A DNA stretch of 64,000 nucleotides, from the NCBI GenBank assembly GCA_037953745.1, contig JBAKBP010000675.1, positions 202,225-266,224 on the forward strand, read 5' to 3'. The translations under genes and the position numbers were made by a program. Shown in pieces: positions 32,729 through 42,871 of the stretch. The stretch is from Lithodes maja. Lineage: Eukaryota > Arthropoda > Malacostraca > Decapoda > Lithodidae. The stretch's first letter is position 1. Every line of letters starts with the position of its first letter. The notes below the pieces were generated by a model. That model ran no database searches. It was not told where the DNA came from and worked only from the letters and a program-made list of their open reading frames with translations.

Positions 32729-34097
32729 CCCTCCAGCCCCGGGCACTCTAGCTCGCGACTGTGCTGCGGTACCGGGTGTTTCGACGATCTTTGGGCTATG
32801 TTAACTCCTCTGTAATTCAATGAATATGGCATGTAATGTTATGAATAAAAAAGAAAAATGTTCCACAAACCTTCCTCTGTAGAATGGCGTTGAGTAGAGG
32901 TCTCTAGCCCCTCTGGTTGCATAATGGTGAGCGCGGGAAGACGAGTGCTTTTCGGCGGCAAATTCTTCCCGCGTTCGGATGCGTCGCCCCGGCCACGGCT
33001 GCGACGCACCTAGCCGCTCGTCGCGCCAAAGTATTTATCTCCCTTAGACGATTTTAGTGTTTGATATTGAGAATGTGATGTTTATTTGATATTTTTATAG
33101 TTATTTTGAGGCCAATTATATAAAGTATGTTTATTAGGGTATCACTGTCACAAATATTGCTAATTTTCACTCGATACCGTACATTTTATTAGTAATTGAG
33201 GTAGGTTATTGTTATATTAGGCACTGATTATTCGTTATTACAGGTTTATTATACTTTGGCCATCAAGTATTGTGTCTTGTGTCACTTTCACTTTGATAAA
33301 TATGCTTGAGAGAGTGTCACTGTCACTGATAATGCTCATTTTCACTCGATACCGCACATTTTATTAGTAATTGAGGTAGGTTATTGTTATATTAGGCACT
33401 GATTATTCGTTATCACAGGTGTTTATTATACTTTGGCCATCAAATATTAGGTCTTGTGTCACTTTCACTTAGTTATATGCTTTGTAAACATTTTATATAC
33501 AATTTATTGTGTCTTTTTTCACTGATTTATATATTTCTATAGCTTCTAATCATATGAATGTCACTTATTATATACATATGTGTCACTTTCACATATTATT
33601 ATGGTATAATTGTATTTGTATCAATTTTCTCATAATACATGACTTTTGTATTACAATAAATTGGTTTACTTCCACTTTTTGCCTATATATACAGTATACT
33701 GTACATATTGTCATTTTCTTTGGCACTTTCACTATGATTATTAGAACTCCTGCTTGCAGTGGTAATCAAAGAAGCACCCTACAGCACAGAGTGCCACCTT
33801 GCACTCCACACACTCCACGGTGGACTTTTTACCTGACCTCGCCCTCAGCCTGCTGTTGTAGCAGACATGGCACCGCTTCTGCTGCGTTCTTCCTGATTCA
33901 TTCTGAGGCAGGGAAACAAGCCTGTGCCTATTTATGTAATATGCACACTGCAAGCGGTCAGTAACGGCGGGCCCAGGATGTGCCACTGCCCTCTGTGGCG
34001 TACCATACTTCTCCAGGAGCTCCGTCAACACCTGCTTTTGGAACCTCCGCAGGCTATTGAACTTCATGGGTGTGTTCACATTCCGAAGCTTGTATAT
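32729..34097 (-). mobile_element. piggyBac fragment PB2 (3' end only)
   Basis: The element 3' tip is at 32729 (CCCTCCAGCCCCGGG after TTAA 32725-32728). The 3' UTR with about two partial 177-bp repeats (33120-33480) and the C-terminal coding end follow toward higher coordinates. At 34097 it changes abruptly into snapback copy B. The join shares 'tatattatagg' with both partners. Confidence 0.88.
33741..34097 (-). pseudogene. PB2 transposase C-terminal fragment
   Basis: About 115 codons equal to the end of the PB3/PB4 transposase: FNSLRRFQKQVLTELLEKY and the Cys-rich end CHVCYNSRLRARS and CVECKVALC. All catalytic Asp are lost. The apparent start upstream (to 34163) is snapback sequence and not transposase. 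Confidence 0.9.
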
Positions 34098-34660
34098 ATT
34101 ATAGGTTTGACTCCTGTAAGGAGATAAAGAAAACCTAATATTTAGTAGTGGCCCCGTAATCATTGACGAACATGCCTATTACATAAGGCATCCTCTTCAA
34201 ACACTAATCCGCCGTAGTTTGAATCTACCGCGCAGAGCATTTAAAAACTGAGGAGCCTTCATCATGAGCGCACGCGACCTCACTCATGGCTTCAGTCATT
34301 ATGAATTGGATTCTCACTACGAAAAAACTTCGTAAAAAATAAAAAGAAAAAGAAAATAAGAATAACTATCCAATAAGCTTTCCATCATATCGTGGATATA
34401 CTTGTGTGGATCTTTGACCAGACGCTGATTCAGGCGTCATTCTTCCTTCACTGACATATCAAGTAAACCAAAATCCTTAATACATCAACGAATGGGAAGG
34501 GGATGGTCGGGAGGGCCCCAGTCATCAATGATTACGGGGCCACTGCTAAATATTAGGTTTTCTTTATCTCCTTACAGGAGTCAAACCTATAATTTATTAG
34601 TGGCCCCTCCATCATTGACGAACATGCCTGATTTCTAAGACTGGAGGGGGACATTCGTAA
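34098..34660 (-). mobile_element. Snapback element, copy B
   Basis: Same plan as copy A, reversed: half hairpin 34098-34167, middle 34168-34522, full hairpin 34523-34620, and a short further match to about 34660. The middle differs from copy A but shares 'gagggccc', 'tttttattttttac' and other blocks in reverse complement. Confidence 0.75.
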
Positions 34661-35156
34661 TCATATCATAACTCTAGAAAAGCAGATAATCAAACAACCA
34701 CATAGTATTCTTACTATGAAAAATATAATTTAAACATGGCGCAGCCATGCAGGTGCGTGCTTCAAAGAAGCCTGCTTGACAAAAAGGGTAACTCTGGAGA
34801 TTTCTGTGAACAGATCTGTACAGTAGTTACAAAGGCACCCCACTCAATGAGTGGTGACAAAAATAACAAGTTATAAGTTTACATGTGCACATATAACCCC
34901 ATAATATTCGTGGAAATATTTTGCAAAATATCTCCACTGTTTAATACTAAATTGCTTTCACAGCTAAAACTACTATAACAACTCTGTTGTTTGTACTAAC
35001 ATTGTACTAGCACAATTTCTCGCCCTGAATAGAACAGAGAAATTTTCATATCACATTATCTTTCTCTTTTCGAGCGCTAGTGAATTCTTCGGAAAAATTG
35101 GCGCTTATGAGAAATAAGTAACATGCTTATTATTATTATTATTATCCATAATTTGT
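34661..35156. other. Unassigned stretch
   Basis: AT-rich, with a short (TTA)n run at about 35127-35145. I see no gene. It flanks the right end of DIRS copy 2. Confidence 0.4.
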
Positions 35157-35263
35157 ATCACAGCTCTTACATTCCGGCGGGGTCTAGGGTGTCCTATGTT
35201 ACACTGACTGCACCCCCCCCCCCCTTTTTCCTTGAAAGTAAACAAAAGTGACTGAAGGACCAC

Positions 35264-36335
35264 CTAGACCCTCTGCCTTAAAGCTATACATGGTAAGGAA
35301 GGTTTGTCTAGAGCAACTGACAAGTATCTAGTCAAAAACGTATGATTAGACGCCCACAAATGTGTGGACGTATTATCTTCTACTGAAAAGTTCTTCAGGA
35401 AACGTAAAGAGGCTGCCCATTTGCGTAAATCGTGGGCCCTACCCAGAACGCCGGTATTACTCTCTTTAATGACTTCGACCAGAAGAGAAGCCAATCTCCG
35501 TTTCAGTAAGCGTTTACCCGTACTCGCTACCCACAAAGCACCTTGGGGGTTTAGAGGAGCTACTCTCAAATATTTGGTTAGAGCTTGCACTGGACATAGA
35601 TTATGGTGCACCTTTCCCCTCTTTAACGCCGGCACCGTGAACTCTGAAAACACGTGTGCACTGTGCTCATTCTTGGCTACAAATCCCGGGGAAGGTGCAA
35701 TGTGAATACATTCATTAAGTCTACCAAACCTAAGGCAATTAGGTGTGTTGCTCATCGCCCCCAGCTCAGACACTCTGTTCCCGGTGGCCAAAGCCAAAAG
35801 GAATACAGCCGTTTTGAAGAGTAATGCAAAATCTGCAGTATTTTGGTACAGACGAGAGTGAAGTAAAGACAATGCCTTGTCCAGAGACCAAGTAGGCATC
35901 AGCTGACGGGGAGGTGGGCGGAGTTTAAAACATGCTCTCATAAAACCTGTTTCCTCCGCTACCGGTATGGAGAGACCTGTAAGGTCGAAAAAGGGCACTC
36001 TAATCGCAGTTAAGTGATTTTTTAACGTTACCACAGATAAACGTTTCTGCTCAATCAGATAATTCAAATAATTAAAAACTAATGCCACTGAGGGCACAGT
36101 CTGTTCTGTTCTAATGATCCAAGAAGTAAAGGCTTGCCAATGTGATTGATACTGTCGTTTCGTAGACTGAGTATATTGATTGATTAATTTATTGGTCACA
36201 TCTCTACCATATGGTGCTAGCCACTTGGCCTCTTGAATGTCCATAATGCAAAAGTCAGCGAGGTCGCTAGGTTGCCAATCGTGTCTAAGTGGAAATACTC
36301 GACCGGGAGCGACACCGGGTGCGAGAACCACGTCT
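35264..36335 (-). CDS. DIRS tyrosine recombinase, copy 2 (main part)
   Basis: About 350 residues remain on this side of PB3; the ATG (40626) and 5 further codons lie on the other side. The catalytic set is complete: Arg in ATGNRVSEL (about 35775), His and Arg in HDLRKWA (about 35428) and Tyr in LTRYLS (about 35325). The N-terminal part (DWQPSDLADFC, NQYTQSTKRQYQSHW) resembles a core-binding domain. The enzyme would insert circular DIRS DNA by recombination without target duplication. Without PB3 the frame is open without a stop and continues upstream in parallel with RT-RNase H for about 575 codons. Confidence 0.85.
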
Positions 36336-36532
36336 TTAACCCCTCCAACCCGGATGGGCTCTTATACGCCCATATCAACCTCGGCCCGCGCAACCCGGAT
36401 GGTCTCTTATACGCCCCTTGCTTGCATGCTTGCTTTTCGAAAGCCGCGCGTACATTTTGGTATCATGGGACGGTAGGTGGCGCCACCCGGCGTAAACGAC
36501 GCCACAACAACAGTACCTACCCCGACGCCATC

Positions 36533-39418
36533 ATGGACAGTACACCAAATAGTGATTCCGCCGTGTCCGACAGCGGGCTTCCTACGACGCCCTTGCTAGT
36601 GCGTCGTGCCTTACCCCGACGCCATCGCCTAAATGTGTTATCTCCCGGAGGTATTGAGACGACTTTGAGACTTTATGAGAAAGCTGATGCCAAGCATAAG
36701 ATTGATGAAGAAGTGAGTGACCACTCCAGTAATTATAAGTCGAGTGATTATGGCCATGAGAGTGATAAAGAACAATTCCTGGGATTTGCGAGAGAATTTG
36801 ACAGTGATGAGAGTGATGAAGGTAATGTACCAGTTGTTGAGGAAGCTGGTTTACCTAAAGACAGTGAACTTGAGAGAGTGAGTGAGTGGGAGAGTTCAAG
36901 GTCACTCACCAAATTTCGCATAAGTGACACGACTCCCAGTCCTTCCCCAGGTAAATCGCCTTTCAAGCTACATTTGTACAAGCGAAAAATACTTGAGAAG
37001 GCGGCCGCGGCAGCTAGGGAACAAGCAAAAATACTTGGTGAGGATGAGGCTGTGAGTGAGGGTCAGCGTGGTGACCCTTCTCGACCGCCATTGTCTCCCT
37101 TATCTACCCACGCCACCCAAGATGACCCGGATGCCCCGCATTCTTCCCCACCACCCCCACCATTGCCAAGGGTTGAGGACCCCCCACTTTCGGCCTATTT
37201 GCCTCCTAGGTCCCCCGACAGGAGACATACTGCTGCCGAAAAGGGGAAAGGTAGAAAATATACTAAGAAAATTAAGAAAAGTAAGAGAGTTTTGTTCGAG
37301 GCTCCCGCGGCGGCGTCCACCCCGGCCGGCCCCAGCCATACGTCCCCGCAACTTTCCCCACGGTCCTCCCCACCTCTCCCGCCTTCAACATGTCTTCCTG
37401 CAGAAGTCTTTGAGCTCGCATCACCAATACCTGGGCCTAGTGAAAGTGAATCATTGCTTTCTGTCACTCGTCGCAGGCCAAGGAGCCCGGGACCTCGGGA
37501 GGACACAGCCTCACCTGCCACTCCTTCCCCACCTCGCCCACCCGCACGCCGCCCACGCATCACTGGTTCCCCGCCAGATTATGTGGGGGCCACTGATGAT
37601 GAAGGGCACCTCTCTGAAGACTCTGGCCATGATTACATAGGTCCACCGTCAGGGCAAGATGACCACGATGACGATGAATATATGGACATCGACGACCCTC
37701 GACCCACCCGCTTGGCCCGGCTTCGTGCTGCCCGTCTTCCTGCCCGCCGCCCTGGCCGACGCCCTGGCCGCCCTAGGGCGCGCGCCTCCCGAGTTGGCCG
37801 TGGGCGTGCTGGGCCACCAGTTGGAGCTCCTCGTCGGCGTAGACAAGACCCATTCTACGTTTTTCAGTGGCAAGACATAGTTGATGGGGATGTATACAAC
37901 CCTGATGTGCCAGCTTTTGATGAGGCACTGGAGGGTTCAGGCATTACCCCCAATTTTCCTGCAGGCCCCAATGCTCCACCACACAAACTATTTGAGGCAT
38001 TCTTTGATGAGGAGGTGGTAGGCTATGTTGTCAAAGAGACAAACAAGCAGCACCAATTCCAGGTCCACTTTTTGGGCAAGGTGACCAAGGGCCATATGAG
38101 GAAGTGGACCCCAGTGACTCATAAAGAATTCATGGTGTTCCTGGCACTCACCATGCAAATGCCTCATGTCAAGAAGCATAGGTTGCCTGACTATTGGATC
38201 ACCAATGATCTGATTTCCACCCCTGCCTTCGGGAAATATATGGCTCGCGACCGGTACCTTGATATCCTCGCAGCGCTCCATCTTGTCACCAACACCGACG
38301 TCCACCGCCCAGACAAGCTGTGGAAGATTAGGACGTTGTATGAGATGATGCGAGAACGCTTCACCTCCTACTTCAAGCCCTTCCGCAAGGTCGTCATTGA
38401 CGAGTCTCTTGTGCTGTTCCGGGGAAAACTCAGCTTCCGGCAGTACATCCCCTCAAAAAGACATCGCTTTGGCATAAAATTCTTTGTGCTGTGCGACTGC
38501 CAAACTGGCTATGTCCTGGACTTCCTGGTCTACAGCGGGAAGGAAGGGGACGTGCTTGTGGACCCCCTCATTGGCTTTGGCGGAGCAGTGGTGCAAGCCA
38601 TGATGGACCGCTACTTCCATAAGAATCACGTCCTCTACACGGACAACTATTACACGTCCCCCACTCTCTCACAGTACCTGCATGAGCGCAAGACGGGGAC
38701 TGTAGGCACAGTACGAGGGAAAAGGAAGGGCATGCCACCTTTCCCTCCAAAGACCAAAAAAGGTGATGTCTTCAAGAAGAAGTCGGGGCCCATTCTGGCT
38801 ATCCACTGGCACGACCAGCGGAAGGTCAACCTCCTGACCACCATCCACAAGGGGGAAATGGTGGAGACTGGCAAGGTGGATCGCCGCACCCAGGCCAGGG
38901 TGACCAAGCCCGATGCTGTCCTGGACTACAACATCAACATGAGGCTGGTGGACAAGTCCGACATGCAGATAGGCTTCATTGACTGCCTGCGTACCTCGTG
39001 CAGATGGTACAAAAAGTTCTTTCTGCATATGGTGGACATGTCAGTTCTGAATGCCTATAATATATACAGGCTTCGGAATGAGAACCCACCCCTGAAGTTC
39101 AATAGCCTGCGGAGGTTCCAAAAGCAGGTGTTGACGGAGCTCCTGGAGAAGTATGCTACGCCACAGAGGGCAGTGGCACATGCTGGGCCCACCGTTCTCG
39201 ACCGCTTGCAGTCTGGTCCATACTTGCTTAGGCACAGGCTTGTTTTCCTGCCTCAGAATGAATCACGAAGAACACAGCAGAAGCGGTGCCATGTCTGCTA
39301 CAACAGCAGGGTGAGGCCGAACCCAGGTAAAAAGTCAACCATGGAGTGTGTTACGTGCAAGGTGGCACTCTGTGCTGTAGAGTGCTTCTTTGATTACCAC
39401 TCAAAGCTGGAGTTCTAA
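36533..39418 (+). CDS. PB3 piggyBac transposase
   Basis: 961 residues from ATG 36533. The frame is open upstream into the DIRS sequence, but PB4 shares this Met and not the upstream part, so I start here. Residues 1-~440 are a long acidic then Ser/Pro/Arg-rich region, absent from typical ~600-residue piggyBac transposases. The catalytic Asp are D623 (IDESLVLFRG), D704 (YTDNYYTSP) and D807 (RLVDKSDMQ). A Cys-rich C-terminus (CHVCYNSRVRP, CVTCKVALC, CFFDYH) follows. The gene has no damage that I can see, so this copy may be able to transpose at TTAA sites. Confidence 0.93.
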   Translation: MDSTPNSDSAVSDSGLPTTPLLVRRALPRRHRLNVLSPGGIETTLRLYEKADAKHKIDEEVSDHSSNYKSSDYGHESDKEQFLGFAREFDSDESDEGNVPVVEEAGLPKDSELERVSEWESSRSLTKFRISDTTPSPSPGKSPFKLHLYKRKILEKAAAAAREQAKILGEDEAVSEGQRGDPSRPPLSPLSTHATQDDPDAPHSSPPPPPLPRVEDPPLSAYLPPRSPDRRHTAAEKGKGRKYTKKIKKSKRVLFEAPAAASTPAGPSHTSPQLSPRSSPPLPPSTCLPAEVFELASPIPGPSESESLLSVTRRRPRSPGPREDTASPATPSPPRPPARRPRITGSPPDYVGATDDEGHLSEDSGHDYIGPPSGQDDHDDDEYMDIDDPRPTRLARLRAARLPARRPGRRPGRPRARASRVGRGRAGPPVGAPRRRRQDPFYVFQWQDIVDGDVYNPDVPAFDEALEGSGITPNFPAGPNAPPHKLFEAFFDEEVVGYVVKETNKQHQFQVHFLGKVTKGHMRKWTPVTHKEFMVFLALTMQMPHVKKHRLPDYWITNDLISTPAFGKYMARDRYLDILAALHLVTNTDVHRPDKLWKIRTLYEMMRERFTSYFKPFRKVVIDESLVLFRGKLSFRQYIPSKRHRFGIKFFVLCDCQTGYVLDFLVYSGKEGDVLVDPLIGFGGAVVQAMMDRYFHKNHVLYTDNYYTSPTLSQYLHERKTGTVGTVRGKRKGMPPFPPKTKKGDVFKKKSGPILAIHWHDQRKVNLLTTIHKGEMVETGKVDRRTQARVTKPDAVLDYNINMRLVDKSDMQIGFIDCLRTSCRWYKKFFLHMVDMSVLNAYNIYRLRNENPPLKFNSLRRFQKQVLTELLEKYATPQRAVAHAGPTVLDRLQSGPYLLRHRLVFLPQNESRRTQQKRCHVCYNSRVRPNPGKKSTMECVTCKVALCAVECFFDYHSKLEF

Positions 39419-39689
39419 TAATCATACTGAAATTGCCAAATAAAATGACAATATGTACACTATAATTATATATAGGCAAAAAGTGGAAGAAAACCAATTT
39501 ATTATAATACAAAAGTCAAGTATTATGAGAAAATTGATACAAATACAATTCCACCATAATAATATGTGAAAGTGACACATATGTATATACCAAGTGACAT
39601 TCATATGATTAGAACCTATAGAAATATATAAATCAGTGAAAAAAGACACAATAAATTGTATATAAAACGTTTACAAATCATATAACTAA

Positions 39690-40215
39690 GTGAAAGTGAC
39701 ACAAGACCTAAGATTTGATGGCCAAAGTATAATAAACACCTGTGATAACGAATAATCAGTACCTAATACAACAATAACCTACCTCAATTACTAATAAAAT
39801 GTACGGTATCGAGTGAAAATGAGCATTATCAGTGACAGTGACACTCTCTAAAGCATATTTGTCAAAGTGAAAGTGACACAAGACCTAAGATTTGATGGCC
39901 AAAGTATAATAAACACCTCTGATAACGAATAATCAGTGCCTAATACAACAATAACCTACCTCAATTACTAATAAAATGTACGGTATCGAGTGAAAATGAG
40001 CATTATCAGTGACAGTGACACTCTCTAAAGCATATTTGTCAAAGTGAAAGTGTCACAAGACCTAATATTTGATGGCCATAGTATAATAAACACCTGTGAT
40101 AACGAATAATCAGTGCCTAATACAACAATAACATACCTCAATTACTAATAAAATGTACGGTATCGAGTGAAAATTACCAATATCAGTGAAAGTGATACCC
40201 TAATAAACATATTTT
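39690..40215 (+). repeat. 177-bp tandem repeat in PB3
   Basis: Three units start at 39690, 39867 and 40044 with 'gtgaaagtg'; the last one diverges. They are related to the PB1 repeat. Confidence 0.92.
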
Positions 40216-40533
40216 ATATAATTGGCCTCAAAATAACTAGAAAATATCAAATAAACATCACATTCTCAATATCAAACACTAAAATCGTCTAAGGGAGATA
40301 AATACTTTGGCGCGGCGAGCGGCTAGGTGCGTCGTAGCCCTGGCCGGGCCGACGCTTTCGGACGCGGGAGGAATTTCCCGCATAAAAAAGCACTCGTCTT
40401 CCCGCGCTCACCATTATGCAACCAGAGGGGCTAGAGACCTCTACTCAACGCCATTCGACAGAGGAAGGTTTGTGGAACATTATTCTTTTTTATTCACAAC
40501 ATTACATGCCATATTCATTGATTTTCAGAGTAG

Positions 40534-42345
40534 TTAACATAGGCCAAAGATCGTCAAAACCCCCGGTACAGCAGTACAGTCGCGAGCTACAGCCCCCGGG
40601 GCTGGAGGGTTAATTGCTGGTACCATAACTGCGCCGGCCACAGGGGCGCGATTAGCGAGACTAAGCCTCGATAATCTCGTAGTTTGTTCACTACGTGGCA
40701 CATTAGTGACGCGTCTGGCGGCGGAAACAGATAGATGGAGCTCCATCTGTTCCAGTCTGTCACTAGGGCGTCTGGCCCCCCTGCCGGCGTTTTCGTCCGG
40801 CGGGTGAGGTATAGAGGGAGTTTGTGAGTCTTCTCGGACGCAAACAGATCCACTTGTGGATGGTAGAGCTCTGCAATCATTAGGTTGAAAATGGGTTGCT
40901 TGAGCTCCCATTCTACTGTCGTCCTCTGTCTCCGGGACAGAGCGTCTGCCCAGACGTTTGCTACGCCTGGGAGATAAGATGTGTGAAGATAAATGTCTAG
41001 CCTGTTGGCTAGAGTAAAAATCTCTTCCGACACGCTTAGCAACTTCCGTGATCTCGTTGACCCCTGTTTCTGAATACAGTGAACTGCATTCAGATTGTCC
41101 ATTCTGAAGGCCACCGACTTGCCCCGTAAAGTAGAGCCGTGAGCCTGAAGGAAATACAAGGGGACTAGTAATTCTTTGACATTGATGTGGGAGATTTCTA
41201 AGTGGGACCAAAGCCCCTGACCCTGGTGCCCCTGGTTTGACTGAAACCCCCAACCTATTGTGCCTGATGCATCCGTGTCTACCCATACCGTTGGCGGAGG
41301 AGAGGTCCATGACATTACTGAGTGCAACATTTCCCTCTTCGCCCAGACCGCTAGTAAGGTGTGGATTAATTTTGGGATGGGCCATAATTTTCCCGCCGGT
41401 AAGAGTGGGAAATATTTGTTGCCCTCCAATACTAAACGTTTTACTTTCAACCGGCCCAACATTACAGTTAGTTGAATCCAGTTGAGAGAGCCGACCAGAG
41501 ACTCCCAGATCCTCCGTGTCGTAGTCAGACTGTGAAGAAACATGAACAGTTTCCTGCGAAACCTGTTTCGATTGTCCACACTCTGACTCAGAGTGAGAGC
41601 AGCTGTGTCCCAAACCAGCCCTATCCACTGAACTACTCGTGAGGGAACAAGGTTTGACTTTACCAGATTTACATTGAACCCTAGAGTTTTGACATGATTT
41701 AAAATTATGTTGACATGTTTGATGCATAATTGCTCTGTCTCTGCCACCACCAGCCAGTCGTCTAGGTACCACAAAACTCTGATTCCTTGCTTTAACAACG
41801 GCATCAGGGCTTGCCGGACTAATTTCGTGAATAATCGAGATGCCAGGTTCAAACCGAATGGCATCCTCTGAAAAACAAAATTTTGATGCCTGATCCGTAA
41901 GGCCAGAAACCTTTGAAATCTTTTGTTTACCGGTACGTGCCAATAAGTGTCTGTCAGGTCTAGGGAACACATCCAAACTCCCGGCGGAAGTGTTAGCCTG
42001 ATTTGGTGTACTGTTAACATTCGGAATGACTCGTTGTGAATGTGAAGGTTCAGATAAGACAGGTCTACGACCAGTCTCATCTGAACACTGTCCCTTTTGG
42101 GAACCAAAAATAGCTTGGACGTGAATACTGGGTAATTTGGGGGGACCGGGATGATGACATTCTTGGCAATCATTTCCTGGACCAGTGACTCCACCTCTAA
42201 AGAAACTAGATTCGCCGTTGTCGGCTGACGTAAGCAAGGTCGCCGGAGCCACTGCCAAGTGATGCCTTTGCGTGCCACCATCCGTGCCCAAGTGTTTAAC
42301 GACCATACTTGGTGACACGTTCGGAACGACCCAGTTAGCAGACAA
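40534..42345 (-). CDS. Second open frame overlapping DIRS RT-RNase H; leads into the recombinase
   Basis: On the same strand but another frame, this reading is open for 603 codons as it stands (the last ~25 lie in PB3). Without PB3 and one TTAA, 42345-40610 plus 36335-35264 gives 2,808 bases, exactly 936 codons, ending with the recombinase stop. The recombinase ATG at 40626 lies in this frame. The sequence is Ser/Gly/Arg-rich without a domain I know. In copy 1 the equivalent frame is also largely open, following the same indels. Long ORF overlaps are known from DIRS elements, but translation is unproven and the upstream part may be only an open shadow. Confidence 0.45.
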   Translation of the reverse strand: MSANWVVPNVSPSMVVKHLGTDGGTQRHHLAVAPATLLTSADNGESSFFRGGVTGPGNDCQECHHPGPPKLPSIHVQAIFGSQKGQCSDETGRRPVLSEPSHSQRVIPNVNSTPNQANTSAGSLDVFPRPDRHLLARTGKQKISKVSGLTDQASKFCFSEDAIRFEPGISIIHEISPASPDAVVKARNQSFVVPRRLAGGGRDRAIMHQTCQHNFKSCQNSRVQCKSGKVKPCSLTSSSVDRAGLGHSCSHSESECGQSKQVSQETVHVSSQSDYDTEDLGVSGRLSQLDSTNCNVGPVESKTFSIGGQQIFPTLTGGKIMAHPKINPHLTSGLGEEGNVALSNVMDLSSANGMGRHGCIRHNRLGVSVKPGAPGSGALVPLRNLPHQCQRITSPLVFPSGSRLYFTGQVGGLQNGQSECSSLYSETGVNEITEVAKRVGRDFYSSQQARHLSSHILSPRRSKRLGRRSVPETEDDSRMGAQATHFQPNDCRALPSTSGSVCVREDSQTPSIPHPPDENAGRGARRPSDRLEQMELHLSVSAARRVTNVPRSEQTTRLSRLSLANRAPVAGAVMVPAINPPAPGAVARDCTAVPGVLTIFGLC

Positions 42346-42395
42346 GGGTTCGCCGGCTGTACTACCCTTGGATCCACCGGCCTTAAGACTGGCAC
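40610..42395 (-). CDS. DIRS reverse transcriptase-RNase H, copy 2
   Basis: Before PB3 arrived the frame ran 42395-40610 and on to a stop at 36219-36217, 634 residues in all. Reverse transcriptase blocks are FLVPKRDSVQMRLVVDLSYL, MCSLDLTDTYWHVP, RMPFGLNLASRLF and YLDDW (near residue 208). RNase H blocks are DTDASG (near 371) and FRMDN (near 433), with a GVANVWADALSRR end block. No stop is seen before the insertion. It lies directly after gag (stop at 42413). It copies element RNA and removes the RNA strand. I see no methyltransferase domain. Confidence 0.9.
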
Positions 42396-42412
42396 CGGGA
42401 GTGAGAGAGACT

Positions 42413-42674
42413 TTAGTTTTTTGATGGTGGTGGAGTTGGTGGTGGTGGACGCTTCGCCGGCTGGCTGGCGTTGGCAGAAGACGGGCCCTGACCTGGCTTA
42501 TTATAGCCGCGTCCTCTCTGACCTGAAAACCTACCTTGTCGATGCCTGTACTGACCTTGAGGGGAGGAGGACTTAGGTGGAAGAAAGGGCTTAGATCCCC
42601 CCGGCTGAGCCTTAGCGACTAGCCTGGGTTTGGGGAAGTTAAAGGCAGGTTTCCTAGAAGGGGTGGGACTATGT
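42413..42674 (-). CDS. DIRS gag-like ORF1, C-terminal part, copy 2
   Basis: The last ~85 codons of gag after PB4 is removed. Basic, Gly/Gln/Pro-rich, ending PPPPTPPPSKN, as in copy 1. The stop is at 42413-42415, 18 bases before the first Met of the RT-RNase H frame. Confidence 0.8.
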
Positions 42675-42871
42675 TTAACCCCTCCAACCCGGATGACCTC
42701 ATATACGCCCATAACATACTCGGCCCGCGCAACCCGGATGGCCTCATGTACGCCCCTTGCTTTCGTGCTTGATTTTCGAAAGCCGCGCGCACATTTTGTG
42801 ATGATTGGGCGGTAGGTGGCGCCACCCGGCGTCAACGACGCCACAACAACAGTATCTACCCCGACGCCATC

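Larger units (their letters stand above)
36336..40613 (+). mobile_element. piggyBac element PB3 (36340-40609)
   Basis: TTAA at 36336-36339 and 40610-40613. Left tip CCCCTCCAACCCGGATGGG, right tip (reverse complement) CCCTCCAGCCCCGGGGGC. The left 90 bases hold 'caacccggatg' twice, each followed by 'ctcttatacgccc'. It is inserted in DIRS copy 2 where the RT-RNase H and recombinase frames overlap. A full gene and 3' tandem repeats are present. Confidence 0.95.

Noticed and set aside
33741..34163. 140-codon frame as a new small protein
   Set aside because: The first ~22 codons are snapback DNA; the rest is the piggyBac C-terminus.
36233..36532. Longer N-terminus for PB3 transposase
   Set aside because: It begins in the DIRS sequence left of the TTAA, and the homologous part is not shared by PB4.
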